Assembly (NCBI RefSeq): GCF_017313765.1
Contig: NZ_JAFLNC010000001.1
Span: forward strand, 310,001-374,000
From: Sneathiella sedimenti
GTDB lineage: Bacteria > Pseudomonadota > Alphaproteobacteria > Sneathiellales > Sneathiellaceae
Direction: 5' to 3'
Length of the DNA stretch: 64,000 bases
Shown here: piece after piece, positions 25,713-33,058 of the stretch
Layout of the letters: every line of letters starts with the position of its first letter
Numbering within the stretch: the stretch's first letter is position 1
Made by a program: the position numbers and the translations under genes
Notes under the pieces: generated by a model
Database searches by the model: none
Told to the model about the DNA's origin: nothing
The model's input: the letters and a program-made list of their open reading frames with translations, nothing else

Positions 25713-27431
25713 ATGTCTGAATTTCTATGGGAGAAATCTTACCCCAAAGGGGTAACTTGGGAAATCGAGATTGAAGAAAAGCCGGTTTATGCACTTCTTG
25801 ATGATACCGTTGCGAAATGGCCCAATAACTTCGCCATTGATTTCATGGACAAGCGCATCACCTACGCGGAACTTGACGATTTAGTCAATCGGGCCGCAAA
25901 AGGGTTCCGGGCGCTTGGTGTAAAGGAAGGCGTCCATGTTGGCCTGTACCTCCCAAATACGCCGCATTACATTGTCTGCTTCTTTGGCATTCTGAAGGCC
26001 GGCGGCACAGTGGTTAACTATTCCCCGCTCGATGCGAAACGCGAGTTGCGCCACAAGATTGAAGACAGCCATACGGATTTCATCGTCACACTGGACCTGG
26101 AAGTACTGTATCCGAATATCGCGGAAATGCTGAAAGAGACACGGCTGAAGAAGATTATTGTCGGCTGTCTCAAGGAAGTACTCCCGTTTCCAAAGAATTT
26201 CCTATACCCGATCGTCAAGTCGAAGGAGATCTCAAAGATCCCGAACGATGACGCGCATCTGACCTTCAAGCAACTTCTGGCGAATGATGGAAAAATAGAG
26301 GCGAGCCCTGTTGCAAACCCGGCAGAACAAGTGGCTGTGCTGCAATATACCGGTGGCACCACGGGCCTTCCGAAAGGCGCCATGCTGACCCACAAGAACC
26401 TTATTGCCGCCTGTCAGCAGTTTCGCAGGATGCAGGAGGGGGAGGACGGAGTTCTTGTTGACGGCGTTGAAAAGGTGCTCGCTGTATTGCCGCTCTTTCA
26501 TATCTATGCGCTGTCTGTGATCATGAATTTCGGCATCGCCGGCGGCTACGAGATTATTCTTCATCCCAAGTTCGAGCTGAACGATGTGATGAAGGACCTG
26601 AACAGGAAGAAACCGTCTGTTTTTCCTGGCGTACCAACCATGTATATGGCCATTGCCAGCCATCCGGACATCAAGGATTATGATCTTTCGTCCCTGAAAT
26701 TCTGTGCATCAGGCGGCGCACCCCTCCCACTAGAGGTGCAGGAAAAGTTTCAGAAAGTTACGGGTTGCCGCCTGCTCGAAGGTTGGGGCATGACGGAAAC
26801 GTCTCCTTCGGGAACTTCCACGCCGATGACTGACAAGCGTGTTTCGGGTGCGGCAGGCGTTCCACTCCCGGGTATTGAAATCCGCATTCTCGGTGTGGAC
26901 GATAAGAGCGTAATTATGCCCACAGGGGAAATCGGGGAAATCTCGATCAAGGGGCCGAACGTCATGAAAGGATATTGGAACAAACCAGAAGCGACTGAAG
27001 CTAGTTTTGTCGATGGGTTTTTCCTGACCGGTGACACGGGCTATCTCGATGAAGACGGCTATATGCACATTGTAGATCGAACCAAGGACATGATCACGTC
27101 CGGCGGCTTTAACGTCTATCCGCGTATTATTGAGGAAGCCATCTTCGAACATCCGGCCGTTGCCGAAGTAACGGTCGTTGGCATTCCCGATGACTACCGG
27201 GGAGAGGCTGCGAAGGCCTTCATCAAACTGACACCAAACGGCGAAGAATTCACCCTAGAGGAATTACGTGAATTCCTGCAAGACAAGCTGGGCAAGCACG
27301 AACTTCCCGCGGCGGTGGAATTCCGGCCTGAACTCCCGAAAACGCTGGTCGGCAAGCTTTCCAAGAAGGAGCTTGTAGAGGAAGAAAAACTGAAGTACGA
27401 AGCGCGCAAGAAAGCGGAGGCTTCTGCCTAA
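25713..27431 (+). CDS. fadD: Long-chain-type acyl-CoA ligase (FadD family)
   Basis: This 572-residue adenylate-forming ligase activates fatty acids to acyl-CoA with ATP. The P-loop is YTGGTTGLPKGAMLTH, the A5 motif is GWGMTETSP, TGDTGYLDEDGY gives A7 and DRTKDMITSGGFNVYP contains A8. The catalytic Lys is in GKLSKKEL near the C-terminus. GGGGAG precedes the ATG. It stands near several acyl-CoA dehydrogenases and would feed them. Chain length is not determined. Confidence 0.9.
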   Translation: MSEFLWEKSYPKGVTWEIEIEEKPVYALLDDTVAKWPNNFAIDFMDKRITYAELDDLVNRAAKGFRALGVKEGVHVGLYLPNTPHYIVCFFGILKAGGTVVNYSPLDAKRELRHKIEDSHTDFIVTLDLEVLYPNIAEMLKETRLKKIIVGCLKEVLPFPKNFLYPIVKSKEISKIPNDDAHLTFKQLLANDGKIEASPVANPAEQVAVLQYTGGTTGLPKGAMLTHKNLIAACQQFRRMQEGEDGVLVDGVEKVLAVLPLFHIYALSVIMNFGIAGGYEIILHPKFELNDVMKDLNRKKPSVFPGVPTMYMAIASHPDIKDYDLSSLKFCASGGAPLPLEVQEKFQKVTGCRLLEGWGMTETSPSGTSTPMTDKRVSGAAGVPLPGIEIRILGVDDKSVIMPTGEIGEISIKGPNVMKGYWNKPEATEASFVDGFFLTGDTGYLDEDGYMHIVDRTKDMITSGGFNVYPRIIEEAIFEHPAVAEVTVVGIPDDYRGEAAKAFIKLTPNGEEFTLEELREFLQDKLGKHELPAAVEFRPELPKTLVGKLSKKELVEEEKLKYEARKKAEASA

Positions 27432-27460
27432 GCAGTTAAAGAGGAGCGCAAGAGGCGCGT

Positions 27461-28012
27461 ATGAGTACATTTCTTGCGATTGACTTTGAGACCGCGAACA
27501 CCGCGCCCGATAGTGCTTGCGCCATCGGGCTCGTCCGGGGTGAAAATGGCCGGATTGTGCAGGAAGAGGTCTTTCTGATCCGACCACCAACTCCGGAATT
27601 CTATTTTACCCATATCCATGGCCTGACGTGGGAAAATGTGATGGATGCGCCGGACTTTGGCTTGCTCTGGCCCGATATCGCCCCCCTGTTCGATGGCGTG
27701 GATTTCCTTGCGGCACATAATGCGGGTTTTGATTCTCGGGTGCTTCAAAGCTGCTGTGTTCGCCATGATATCGACATACCGCACCAGGAGTTCACCTGCA
27801 CCGTCAAGCTTGCCCGGGGAATGTGGGAAGTGCGTCCGACAAAGCTGCCCAATGTTGCGCATTTCCTGGGGCTGGAGCTCAATCATCATGACGCTCTGTC
27901 CGACAGCCGCGCCTGCGCGAACATCATTCTCGCCGCGGAACGGGATGGCTGGTCATTCGAGACCCGTTACGACAATGTGGGCGAACGCTACATCGCCGTT
28001 GATCAACTCTGA
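27461..28012 (+). CDS. DnaQ-like 3'-5' exonuclease
   Basis: This 183-residue DEDDh exonuclease has motif I AIDFETANT, motif II AHNAGFDSRV and motif III HHDALSDSRACA. It is a stand-alone proofreading-type domain without polymerase or BRCT parts, likely acting on DNA or RNA ends. AAGAGG precedes the ATG. It is 29 bases after the acyl-CoA ligase, perhaps by read-through rather than by shared function. Confidence 0.88.
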   Translation: MSTFLAIDFETANTAPDSACAIGLVRGENGRIVQEEVFLIRPPTPEFYFTHIHGLTWENVMDAPDFGLLWPDIAPLFDGVDFLAAHNAGFDSRVLQSCCVRHDIDIPHQEFTCTVKLARGMWEVRPTKLPNVAHFLGLELNHHDALSDSRACANIILAAERDGWSFETRYDNVGERYIAVDQL

Positions 28013-28030
28013 TCCACCCGAGAAATATAA

Positions 28031-28098
28031 TGCGAATCATTCTTAATAACTATTGACGCGATTGCACCGCTGTTATTTAATAATGCAAATCATTCGCA
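28031..28098 (+). promoter_or_regulatory. Sigma70-like promoter flanked by two Fur-type boxes
   Basis: TGCGAATCATTCTTA (28031-28045) and TGCAAATCATTCGCA (28084-28098) both fit a TGCnAATnATT half-palindrome like alphaproteobacterial Fur/Mur sites; the second is nearly symmetrical. Between them, TTGACG (28053-28058), 17 bases and TTTAAT (28076-28081) form a good promoter. The downstream box would cover the start of transcription, the expected place for iron-dependent repression. Confidence 0.65.
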
Positions 28099-28113
28099 AT
28101 ATGGAAACACACA

Positions 28114-28284
28114 ATGATCCGAATCAGATGTCTCTCCGTCGCCGCAATGGCTTCACTTCTTATTCAAGCCGCCGAGGAGCGACATACAGCCTTTGGACGG
28201 TCCGGTGCTCCGGCAAACGAGAATATCGGGGAACCACATACCCAATATCATTCAAAAGCGCAAAAAAAGGGGCAGTCCCGCTAA
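28114..28284 (+). CDS. Predicted small exported peptide or Fur-controlled small RNA
   Basis: This frame of 56 codons starts 16 bases past the downstream Fur-type box. The predicted product opens with MIRIRCLSVAAMASLLIQAA, which has a basic n-region and hydrophobic core like a signal peptide. A 35-residue polar tail rich in His, Lys and Gln follows. A hairpin terminator overlaps the stop. The unit could make a small secreted peptide, encode a small RNA of about 215 bases, or be the remnant of a larger iron-uptake gene that lost its body. The ribosome site (GGAAAC) is weak. No family recognised. Confidence 0.4.
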   Translation: MIRIRCLSVAAMASLLIQAAEERHTAFGRSGAPANENIGEPHTQYHSKAQKKGQSR

Positions 28285-28304
28285 ATCGGAACCGCCCTTC
28301 TTTT
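28265..28304 (+). terminator. Hairpin terminator of the Fur-box unit
   Basis: Imperfect arms AAGGGGC and GCCCTT, with inner GTCCCG/CGGAAC pairing, close a loop around the stop codon at 28284. CTTCTTTT follows. It ends the short Fur-box transcript and separates it from the convergent basic-protein gene. Confidence 0.6.
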
Positions 28305-28318
28305 ACAAGACGTAATAC

Positions 28319-28525
28319 TCAGGCAGCGACGCGTGTAGCGGCCTGGACTTTCTTCAACTGACGACGGGCCGAATGACGACCATGTGCCTTCAGATTCATT
28401 TTACGGGCAGCGCGTTGCTGATTGGACCGGCTGTTCTTTGTCAGGCCTGCCCCGCTACCACCGCCGCCTTTTTTGCGGCTCTTGCCGCCTTGATTGCGGC
28501 CATTCCGTGCTGATCTCGCTGTCAT
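28319..28525 (-). CDS. Small, highly basic Gly/Lys/Arg-rich protein
   Basis: This 68-residue product is not assigned to a family. It is strongly positive, with a Gly-Lys-rich first half (GGKSRKKGGGGSGAG) and a basic helical second half (RAARKMNLKAHGRHSARRQL), so nucleic-acid or ribosome binding is plausible. The start at 28525 has GGAG 8 bases upstream; an upstream in-frame ATG at 28588 would lengthen it by 21 residues without a ribosome site. Codon use looks like its neighbours. Confidence 0.55.
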   Translation of the reverse strand: MTARSARNGRNQGGKSRKKGGGGSGAGLTKNSRSNQQRAARKMNLKAHGRHSARRQLKKVQAATRVAA

Positions 28526-28633
28526 GTGACTAGCTCCACTCGCTTCCAACTTAAATTCGAAGCGCCTTACATAATGGCTCATGGCCAAAAGGTACAGAAA
28601 AAATTCACCTGTAGAGGCAAAAAAATTTAGGCT

Positions 28634-28936
28634 TCAGGAGAAAACGCTCTGCAGCTTCATGGCAATCCCCATATTACCGCCGACTTTCAGCTTACCCATC
28701 ATAAAGGCGGTCGTCGGGTCCAACTCGCCGTTCGCCAGCGCCTCAAAATTCTCTTTTGTAATGGTAATAGTGCAATCGGCTTCCTTGTCTTCATTGGAGA
28801 CGGTGTTTGGTACGGACGCCGCATCAACAAAAACAATACCGTCGTCACCAAAATCAAATTTCAGTGTCGCGTCAAGACCGCTATCCTCTCCAACACGTTC
28901 CCGCATGCCTTCGGTAATCTCTTCGAGCGTCGCCAT
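28634..28936 (-). CDS. SCP2 sterol-carrier domain protein
   Basis: This 100-residue single SCP2 domain has DATLKFDFGDDGIVFVD, TITITKENFEALANGELDPTTAF and GKLKVGGNMGIAMKL. SCP2 folds hold lipids or acyl-CoAs in a hydrophobic pocket and may present them to beta-oxidation enzymes. Its promoter on the minus strand carries the LiuR-type palindrome at 29015-29036 between -35 and -10, so it is probably controlled with the divergent SDR/acyl-CoA dehydrogenase operon. Confidence 0.92.
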   Translation of the reverse strand: MATLEEITEGMRERVGEDSGLDATLKFDFGDDGIVFVDAASVPNTVSNEDKEADCTITITKENFEALANGELDPTTAFMMGKLKVGGNMGIAMKLQSVFS

Positions 28937-29007
28937 CTTCTTTTCCTTTCAGGATTAGACCAAAACTGTCTATAAATTGCAGTAGAAGGCCTACAAGTGA
29001 CCCCAAC

Positions 29008-29036
29008 AATAAAATTGACGTTAACGTAAACGTCAA
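29008..29036 (-). promoter_or_regulatory. LiuR-type operator within the scp2 promoter
   Basis: A 22-bp near-palindrome (29015-29036) has outer arms TTGACG and CGTCAA around a TTAACGTAAA core. On the minus strand TTGACG doubles as -35, followed by 17 bases and TTTATT as -10 (29013-29008). Toward the plus strand, TGTCAA (29046) and TATAGT (29069) form a second promoter for the SDR gene just past the operator. The palindrome differs by one base from that in the MerR gene promoter at 43137-43158. Confidence 0.75.
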
Positions 29037-29131
29037 GGCGTGATCTGTCAAATACTGATCCAACGCAATATAGTAAAATTGGGGGCAAAACGGCACCGCA
29101 ATAAAAAGAAAAAGAAACGTGGGAGAGTTTG

Positions 29132-30007
29132 ATGAGTTATCGATCCATTTATCGGCCGGGACTGTTTGACGGACAATCTATTGTCATTACCGGCGGCGGC
29201 AGTGGGATTGGCCGCTGTACGGCGCATGAACTGGTTTCGCTCGGGGCGCGGGTTGCCCTTGTTGGTCGCTCCATGGAAAAGCTGAAGTCCGTGCAGGCGG
29301 AGTTATCCGAGGCTGGCGGCGAAGCCACAGTCCATACATGCGATATCCGCGATGAAGAAGCCGTCAAGGCAACCGTTGCGGAGATTATTAAGGAACAGGG
29401 CGCCATTCACGGCCTGGTCAACAACGCCGGTGGCCAGTTTCCCGCACGTCTGGAAGAAATCACTCTCAAGGGATGGGATGCCGTTATCAAGACCAACCTC
29501 ACTGGTGGTTTTCTGTTTGCCCGAGAATGCTATGTCCAATGGATGAAGGAAAATGGTGGCGGCCCGATTGTGAATATGGTCGCGGACATGTGGAATTCGA
29601 TGCCGGGCATGGGTCATTCCGGCGCCGCGCGCAAAGGCATGATCAGCTTCACCGAAACGGCGGCGCTTGAATGGGCGGCAGCGGGCGTCCGGGTAAACGC
29701 GATCGCGCCCGGCATGATCGTATCATCGGGAATGGACACCTATCCGGACTGGTGGAAAGAACGGGTTACGAACCGAATCGCGTCCCACCCTGTCAAACGG
29801 ATGGGCACAGAGTCAGAGGTTTCCGCAGGAATCGTCTACTTACTGTCAGAAGCGGCAACCTTCATCACCGGAAGCTGCCTGCGAATTGATGGCGGCGCGC
29901 CGAATATCCGTATGAACTGGGACATGCCGGATCACAAAAACAACAAGGCCTTCAACGGATTTCACCTGACAGAAGTACCGGCGTTTTTGCGGGAGGACGA
30001 GGAATGA
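29132..30007 (+). CDS. SDR oxidoreductase, peroxisomal trans-2-enoyl-CoA reductase-like
   Basis: This 291-residue classical-length SDR has the cofactor motif ITGGGSGIG (about 19-27) and LVNNAGGQF. The usual YxxxK catalytic pair is missing: the region reads GMGHSGAARKG. Loss of Tyr with a HSGAAR block is typical of peroxisomal trans-2-enoyl-CoA reductase and 2,4-dienoyl-CoA reductase relatives. It would thus act on enoyl-CoAs, which fits the acyl-CoA dehydrogenase gene that overlaps its stop by 4 bases. GGGAGAG precedes the ATG; an adjacent TTG at 29129 is less likely. Confidence 0.82.
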   Translation: MSYRSIYRPGLFDGQSIVITGGGSGIGRCTAHELVSLGARVALVGRSMEKLKSVQAELSEAGGEATVHTCDIRDEEAVKATVAEIIKEQGAIHGLVNNAGGQFPARLEEITLKGWDAVIKTNLTGGFLFARECYVQWMKENGGGPIVNMVADMWNSMPGMGHSGAARKGMISFTETAALEWAAAGVRVNAIAPGMIVSSGMDTYPDWWKERVTNRIASHPVKRMGTESEVSAGIVYLLSEAATFITGSCLRIDGGAPNIRMNWDMPDHKNNKAFNGFHLTEVPAFLREDEE

Positions 30008-31164
30008 TTTATGGACCGGAGCATCAGGAACTGACCCGCTCTCTCACCAAATTCATCGACCAGGAAATCAACCCGCATGTGGATCAATGGGAAACTGAAG
30101 GGGTCTTCCCCGCGCATGAGCTTTTCAAAAAGCTTGGACAGCAGGGGTTCCTGGGTGTCTGCAAACCTGAAGAATATGGCGGCCTTGGCCTGGATTACTC
30201 CTACAGCCTTGCGGTCTCCGAAACCCTTGGTCATATAAATTGCGGCGGCGTGCCGATGGCAATCGGCGTACAAACCGATATGGCGACACCGGCCCTTGCC
30301 CGTTTCGGCTCTGACTATGTGCGGGAAACCTACCTCAAGCCCGCCATTTCCGGTGATTACGTCGCCTGTATCGGCGTCTCTGAACCCGGTGCGGGATCTG
30401 ACGTCGCCGCCATTAAAAGCCACGCCCGAAAAGACGGGGATGACTATATCATTAACGGTCAGAAGATGTGGATCACCAATGGCGCCCAGGCTGACTTCAT
30501 GTGTATGCTGGTCAACACCAGCGATGGCCCCATGCATGAAAGCAAGTCATTGATAGTTGTGCCGATGGACAGCCCCGGCATCACTCTCGCCCAAAGGCTC
30601 GATAAACTCGGCATGCGTTCCTCCGATACAGCGCAACTTTTCTTCGAGGATGTTCGCGTGCCTCAACGGAACCTGATCGGGGAGGAAGGCAAAGGCTTCA
30701 CCTACCAGATGATGCAGTTTCAGGAGGAACGGCTCTGGGCTGCGGGTGCCGGCCTGAAGCCGCTGGAAAAGGCCATTAACGACGTCATCGAATACACCCG
30801 GACACGCGAAGCATTCGGCAAGCCGCTGCTAGATAACCAATATATCCATTTCCGCCTTGCCGAGTTGTTGACGGAGGTCGAGCAGCTGCGCTCCCTCACC
30901 TACCGCGCGGTCTATGACTATGTACGCGGGGCCGATGTTACCTTGCTGGCATCCATGGCGAAGCTGAAAGTCGGCCGCCTGACCCGGGAGATCGCTGACG
31001 CCTGCCTGCAGTATTACGGCGGCATGGGCTTTATGAACGAAACACCAATCACACGACTATACCGGGACGGACGCCTCTCCTCAATCGGCGGCGGTGCTGA
31101 TGAGGTTATGCTCGGGATTATCTGCAAATATATGGATATCCTGCCCAAACGACCGCGCGGCTAA
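30004..31164 (+). CDS. Acyl-CoA dehydrogenase
   Basis: This 386-residue FAD enzyme keeps the motifs CIGVSEPGAGSDVAAI and ITNGAQADFM. The end SIGGGADEVMLGII replaces the IYEGT block, and a Glu in QFQEERLWAAGA is placed like the catalytic base of long-chain and isovaleryl-CoA dehydrogenases. Branched or citronellyl-type substrates are possible. It overlaps the SDR gene by ATGA and shares its LiuR-type promoter. Confidence 0.88.
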   Translation: MIYGPEHQELTRSLTKFIDQEINPHVDQWETEGVFPAHELFKKLGQQGFLGVCKPEEYGGLGLDYSYSLAVSETLGHINCGGVPMAIGVQTDMATPALARFGSDYVRETYLKPAISGDYVACIGVSEPGAGSDVAAIKSHARKDGDDYIINGQKMWITNGAQADFMCMLVNTSDGPMHESKSLIVVPMDSPGITLAQRLDKLGMRSSDTAQLFFEDVRVPQRNLIGEEGKGFTYQMMQFQEERLWAAGAGLKPLEKAINDVIEYTRTREAFGKPLLDNQYIHFRLAELLTEVEQLRSLTYRAVYDYVRGADVTLLASMAKLKVGRLTREIADACLQYYGGMGFMNETPITRLYRDGRLSSIGGGADEVMLGIICKYMDILPKRPRG

Positions 31165-31195
31165 CACGCCCTTTGGAGGCAGGCCAAACGCAAAA

Positions 31196-31231
31196 GGCCC
31201 GCCCCTCTAATGGAGTAAAAAGGAGCGGGCC
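31196..31231 (-). terminator. Rho-independent terminator of the EF-hand gene
   Basis: Arms GGCCCGC and GCGGGCC, partly extended by CCTC/GAG pairing, are followed on the minus strand by TTTTG. It lies 38 bases past the EF-hand stop and also faces the end of the acyl-CoA dehydrogenase gene. Confidence 0.75.
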
Positions 31232-31268
31232 CCGTTTACGCGATGACAAGGTATCGCGTACTCTAATG

Positions 31269-31793
31269 TCAGCCTTTTTTCATTCCATGCTTTTTCGGGC
31301 CCATGTTCTGCAGTTCTTCTGCAGAAAGGACACCGTCCTTGTTACCGTCAGCGGCCTCGAAGCGCTTGTCGGAGGCCGCCGCGAACTCTTCCTTCGTTAC
31401 AACGCCATCTTTGTCAATATCGAGGATTTCAAGCATTCGGGACGCATGACGTTCTTTCCGCATTTCACGTTTCATGTCGTGGAAAGCACGGGCTTCCTCC
31501 TTGCTGATGGAACCGTTGCCATCCTTATCGAGCTTGTCGAAAAATTCCTTCTTCTTGACGGTCATTTCTTCGACACTGATCGTACCGTTGCCGTCCTTAT
31601 CAAGCCTGGAAAATCGTTCCGTGGATCTAACCGTCATTTCCTCGAAACTTATTTCTCCATCCTTATTGGTATCCAGGCGTTCAAAGATATCGCCTTTATG
31701 GTGACCCTTATGCGGACCATCCGTTGCAGCTATTGCAAGGGCGGGGATTGCCAGGGCGGCAATCATTGAGCCGATAATAATCTTCCGTTTCAT
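31269..31793 (-). CDS. Secreted EF-hand calcium-binding protein
   Basis: This 174-residue protein has a cleavable signal peptide (MKRKIIIGSMIAALAIPALA, then ATDG) and a His-rich start HKGHHKGD. It carries five EF-hand loops of the form DxNxDGxxxxEE: DTNKDGEISFEE, DKDGNGTISVEE, DKDGNGSISKEE, DIDKDGVVTKEE and DGNKDGVLSAEE. It would bind Ca2+ in the periplasm, as a buffer or sensor. It is divergent from the TetR gene at 31952. Confidence 0.9.
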   Translation of the reverse strand: MKRKIIIGSMIAALAIPALAIAATDGPHKGHHKGDIFERLDTNKDGEISFEEMTVRSTERFSRLDKDGNGTISVEEMTVKKKEFFDKLDKDGNGSISKEEARAFHDMKREMRKERHASRMLEILDIDKDGVVTKEEFAAASDKRFEAADGNKDGVLSAEELQNMGPKKHGMKKG

Positions 31794-31901
31794 TACTCAA
31801 GTCTCCTTCATTGGTTTGACTTATCCCTACAACGAACCGCGAAAAGTAATTCCGTCGGGAAATGCCAAAAAAATTACACAGGACGGCATAGAAAATTTTA
31901 T

Positions 31902-31914
31902 TGAACATAGTTCA
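31902..31914. promoter_or_regulatory. Palindrome between the EF-hand and TetR genes
   Basis: TGAAC, three bases, GTTCA is a perfect short palindrome with T on each side, 37 bases before the TetR start codon. A TetR-family autoregulatory operator would be expected here. There is no direct evidence beyond position and symmetry. Confidence 0.45.
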
Positions 31915-31951
31915 TTTATGATGATAGTGTTTAATATATGAGGAATTGGAT

Positions 31952-32590
31952 TTGACAGACTCACATAATAAGAAAGTACGGGCGAACAGTTTGGCGAAAT
32001 TCAAGCGGCAGCATATTCTTGCCGCAGCGCGCCGGATATTCGACGCACATGGCACAGATGGCCTTAATATGCGGACCATCGCCAAGGAAGCAGGCTATTC
32101 GCTGGGGGCGGCCTATAGCTACTTTCATACGAAGGAGGAAATACAGGTCGAGTTGCTGGCCGGCATTCTTGGCGATCTAACCCGCCATCTCAGGACTGGG
32201 CTCCAACAGGAGACAGGGCGGGGAAACCCGGGGGTTCGGACCTTTTCAGCTATTGCCTCCTATTTCCGGGAACGGACAGAGGAAAGACGGCTCCTCCTGC
32301 AGTCCCTTCCAGCCCTCGAAGAGAAAAACGTGGACATCCCGGCGGCCGCCCGGAAAGAACTCAACAGTCGTTTGCTCACGCTAATGGGTTTACTTGCGAA
32401 CGGCCTTCATCAGCATACCCCCGCATCTGCCGCACAGGCGCAAGAGGAAACAACTGATTTCGTCGCCTATCTCCTTGGGATGATGATGTTGGAAAGCGGC
32501 AGTCGTCTTCAATTGTTGAACGAGCACGGACAAGAAATGGTCGACCGGTATAGCAAACGGATGTTATTAAGGGTGACGCAACAAGAATAA
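31952..32590 (+). CDS. TetR-family transcriptional regulator
   Basis: This 212-residue repressor-type protein has an N-terminal helix-turn-helix: RQHILAAARRIFDAHGTDGLNM then IAKEAGYSLGAAYSYFHTKEEIQ. A ligand-binding helical C-terminus ends in VTQQE. The start is TTG at 31952, chosen because GAGGA lies 7 bases before it; the TTG at 31946 is only 2 bases from that site. It precedes the two thioesterase genes by 33 bases, probably in one operon, so an acyl-CoA or fatty acid is a reasonable inducer guess. Confidence 0.85.
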   Translation: MTDSHNKKVRANSLAKFKRQHILAAARRIFDAHGTDGLNMRTIAKEAGYSLGAAYSYFHTKEEIQVELLAGILGDLTRHLRTGLQQETGRGNPGVRTFSAIASYFRERTEERRLLLQSLPALEEKNVDIPAAARKELNSRLLTLMGLLANGLHQHTPASAAQAQEETTDFVAYLLGMMMLESGSRLQLLNEHGQEMVDRYSKRMLLRVTQQE

Positions 32591-32623
32591 CAACAATAAT
32601 TGTAAGACAGGAGTTCCCCGTAC

Positions 32624-33058
32624 ATGAGCGGTTATATGGAGAGCTATCGCGGTCAGGTCCTGATGCGTGAATGCGACCTTCTGGGACATATGAACATACA
32701 GTATTATGGCTCCCGCATCAGCCTGGCGATGTGCAACATGTTTCACGTCATCGGCCTGGATCCGGATGATCTAAAAAATGGCAAGCGCGGGCTCGCCGTC
32801 GTGCATCAGGACTCCCGCTATGTCGCGGAACTTCACGCTGGCGACATTATTCACATGCAGAGCGCGGTTGTTGGAAGTTCTGATAAAACAGTGACAATTG
32901 ATCATCGGCTCTACAACAGTGTGGACGACGGGCTCGTCTTTACCAGCCGGATGACATCCGCCTATATGGATCTTGAAAGCCGCAAGGCCATTCCGTTGAG
33001 TGATGCGATCCGGCAAAAGGTGGCTGAACTGAAAATCGACGGGGAGAACGCGGCATGA
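32624..33058 (+). CDS. Hotdog acyl-CoA thioesterase (4HBT-like)
   Basis: This 144-residue 4-hydroxybenzoyl-CoA-thioesterase-like protein has the active-site motif ECDLLGHMNIQYY with Asp18, His22 and Asn24. AGGAG precedes the ATG. The stop overlaps the start of the double-hotdog gene by ATGA. It is expected to act on an acyl-CoA, perhaps together with the next protein. Confidence 0.85.
   Translation: MSGYMESYRGQVLMRECDLLGHMNIQYYGSRISLAMCNMFHVIGLDPDDLKNGKRGLAVVHQDSRYVAELHAGDIIHMQSAVVGSSDKTVTIDHRLYNSVDDGLVFTSRMTSAYMDLESRKAIPLSDAIRQKVAELKIDGENAA

Noticed and set aside
28101-28284. Possible hemP (small Fur-controlled haemin uptake gene)
   Set aside because: None of the three plus-strand frames shows the HemP pattern with its His and LILTK-like end.
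28053-28361. A 102-codon frame covering the Fur-box promoter region
   Set aside because: It begins inside the promoter, runs through the terminator hairpin and has a random-looking Arg-rich composition. The 28114 frame fits the signals better.
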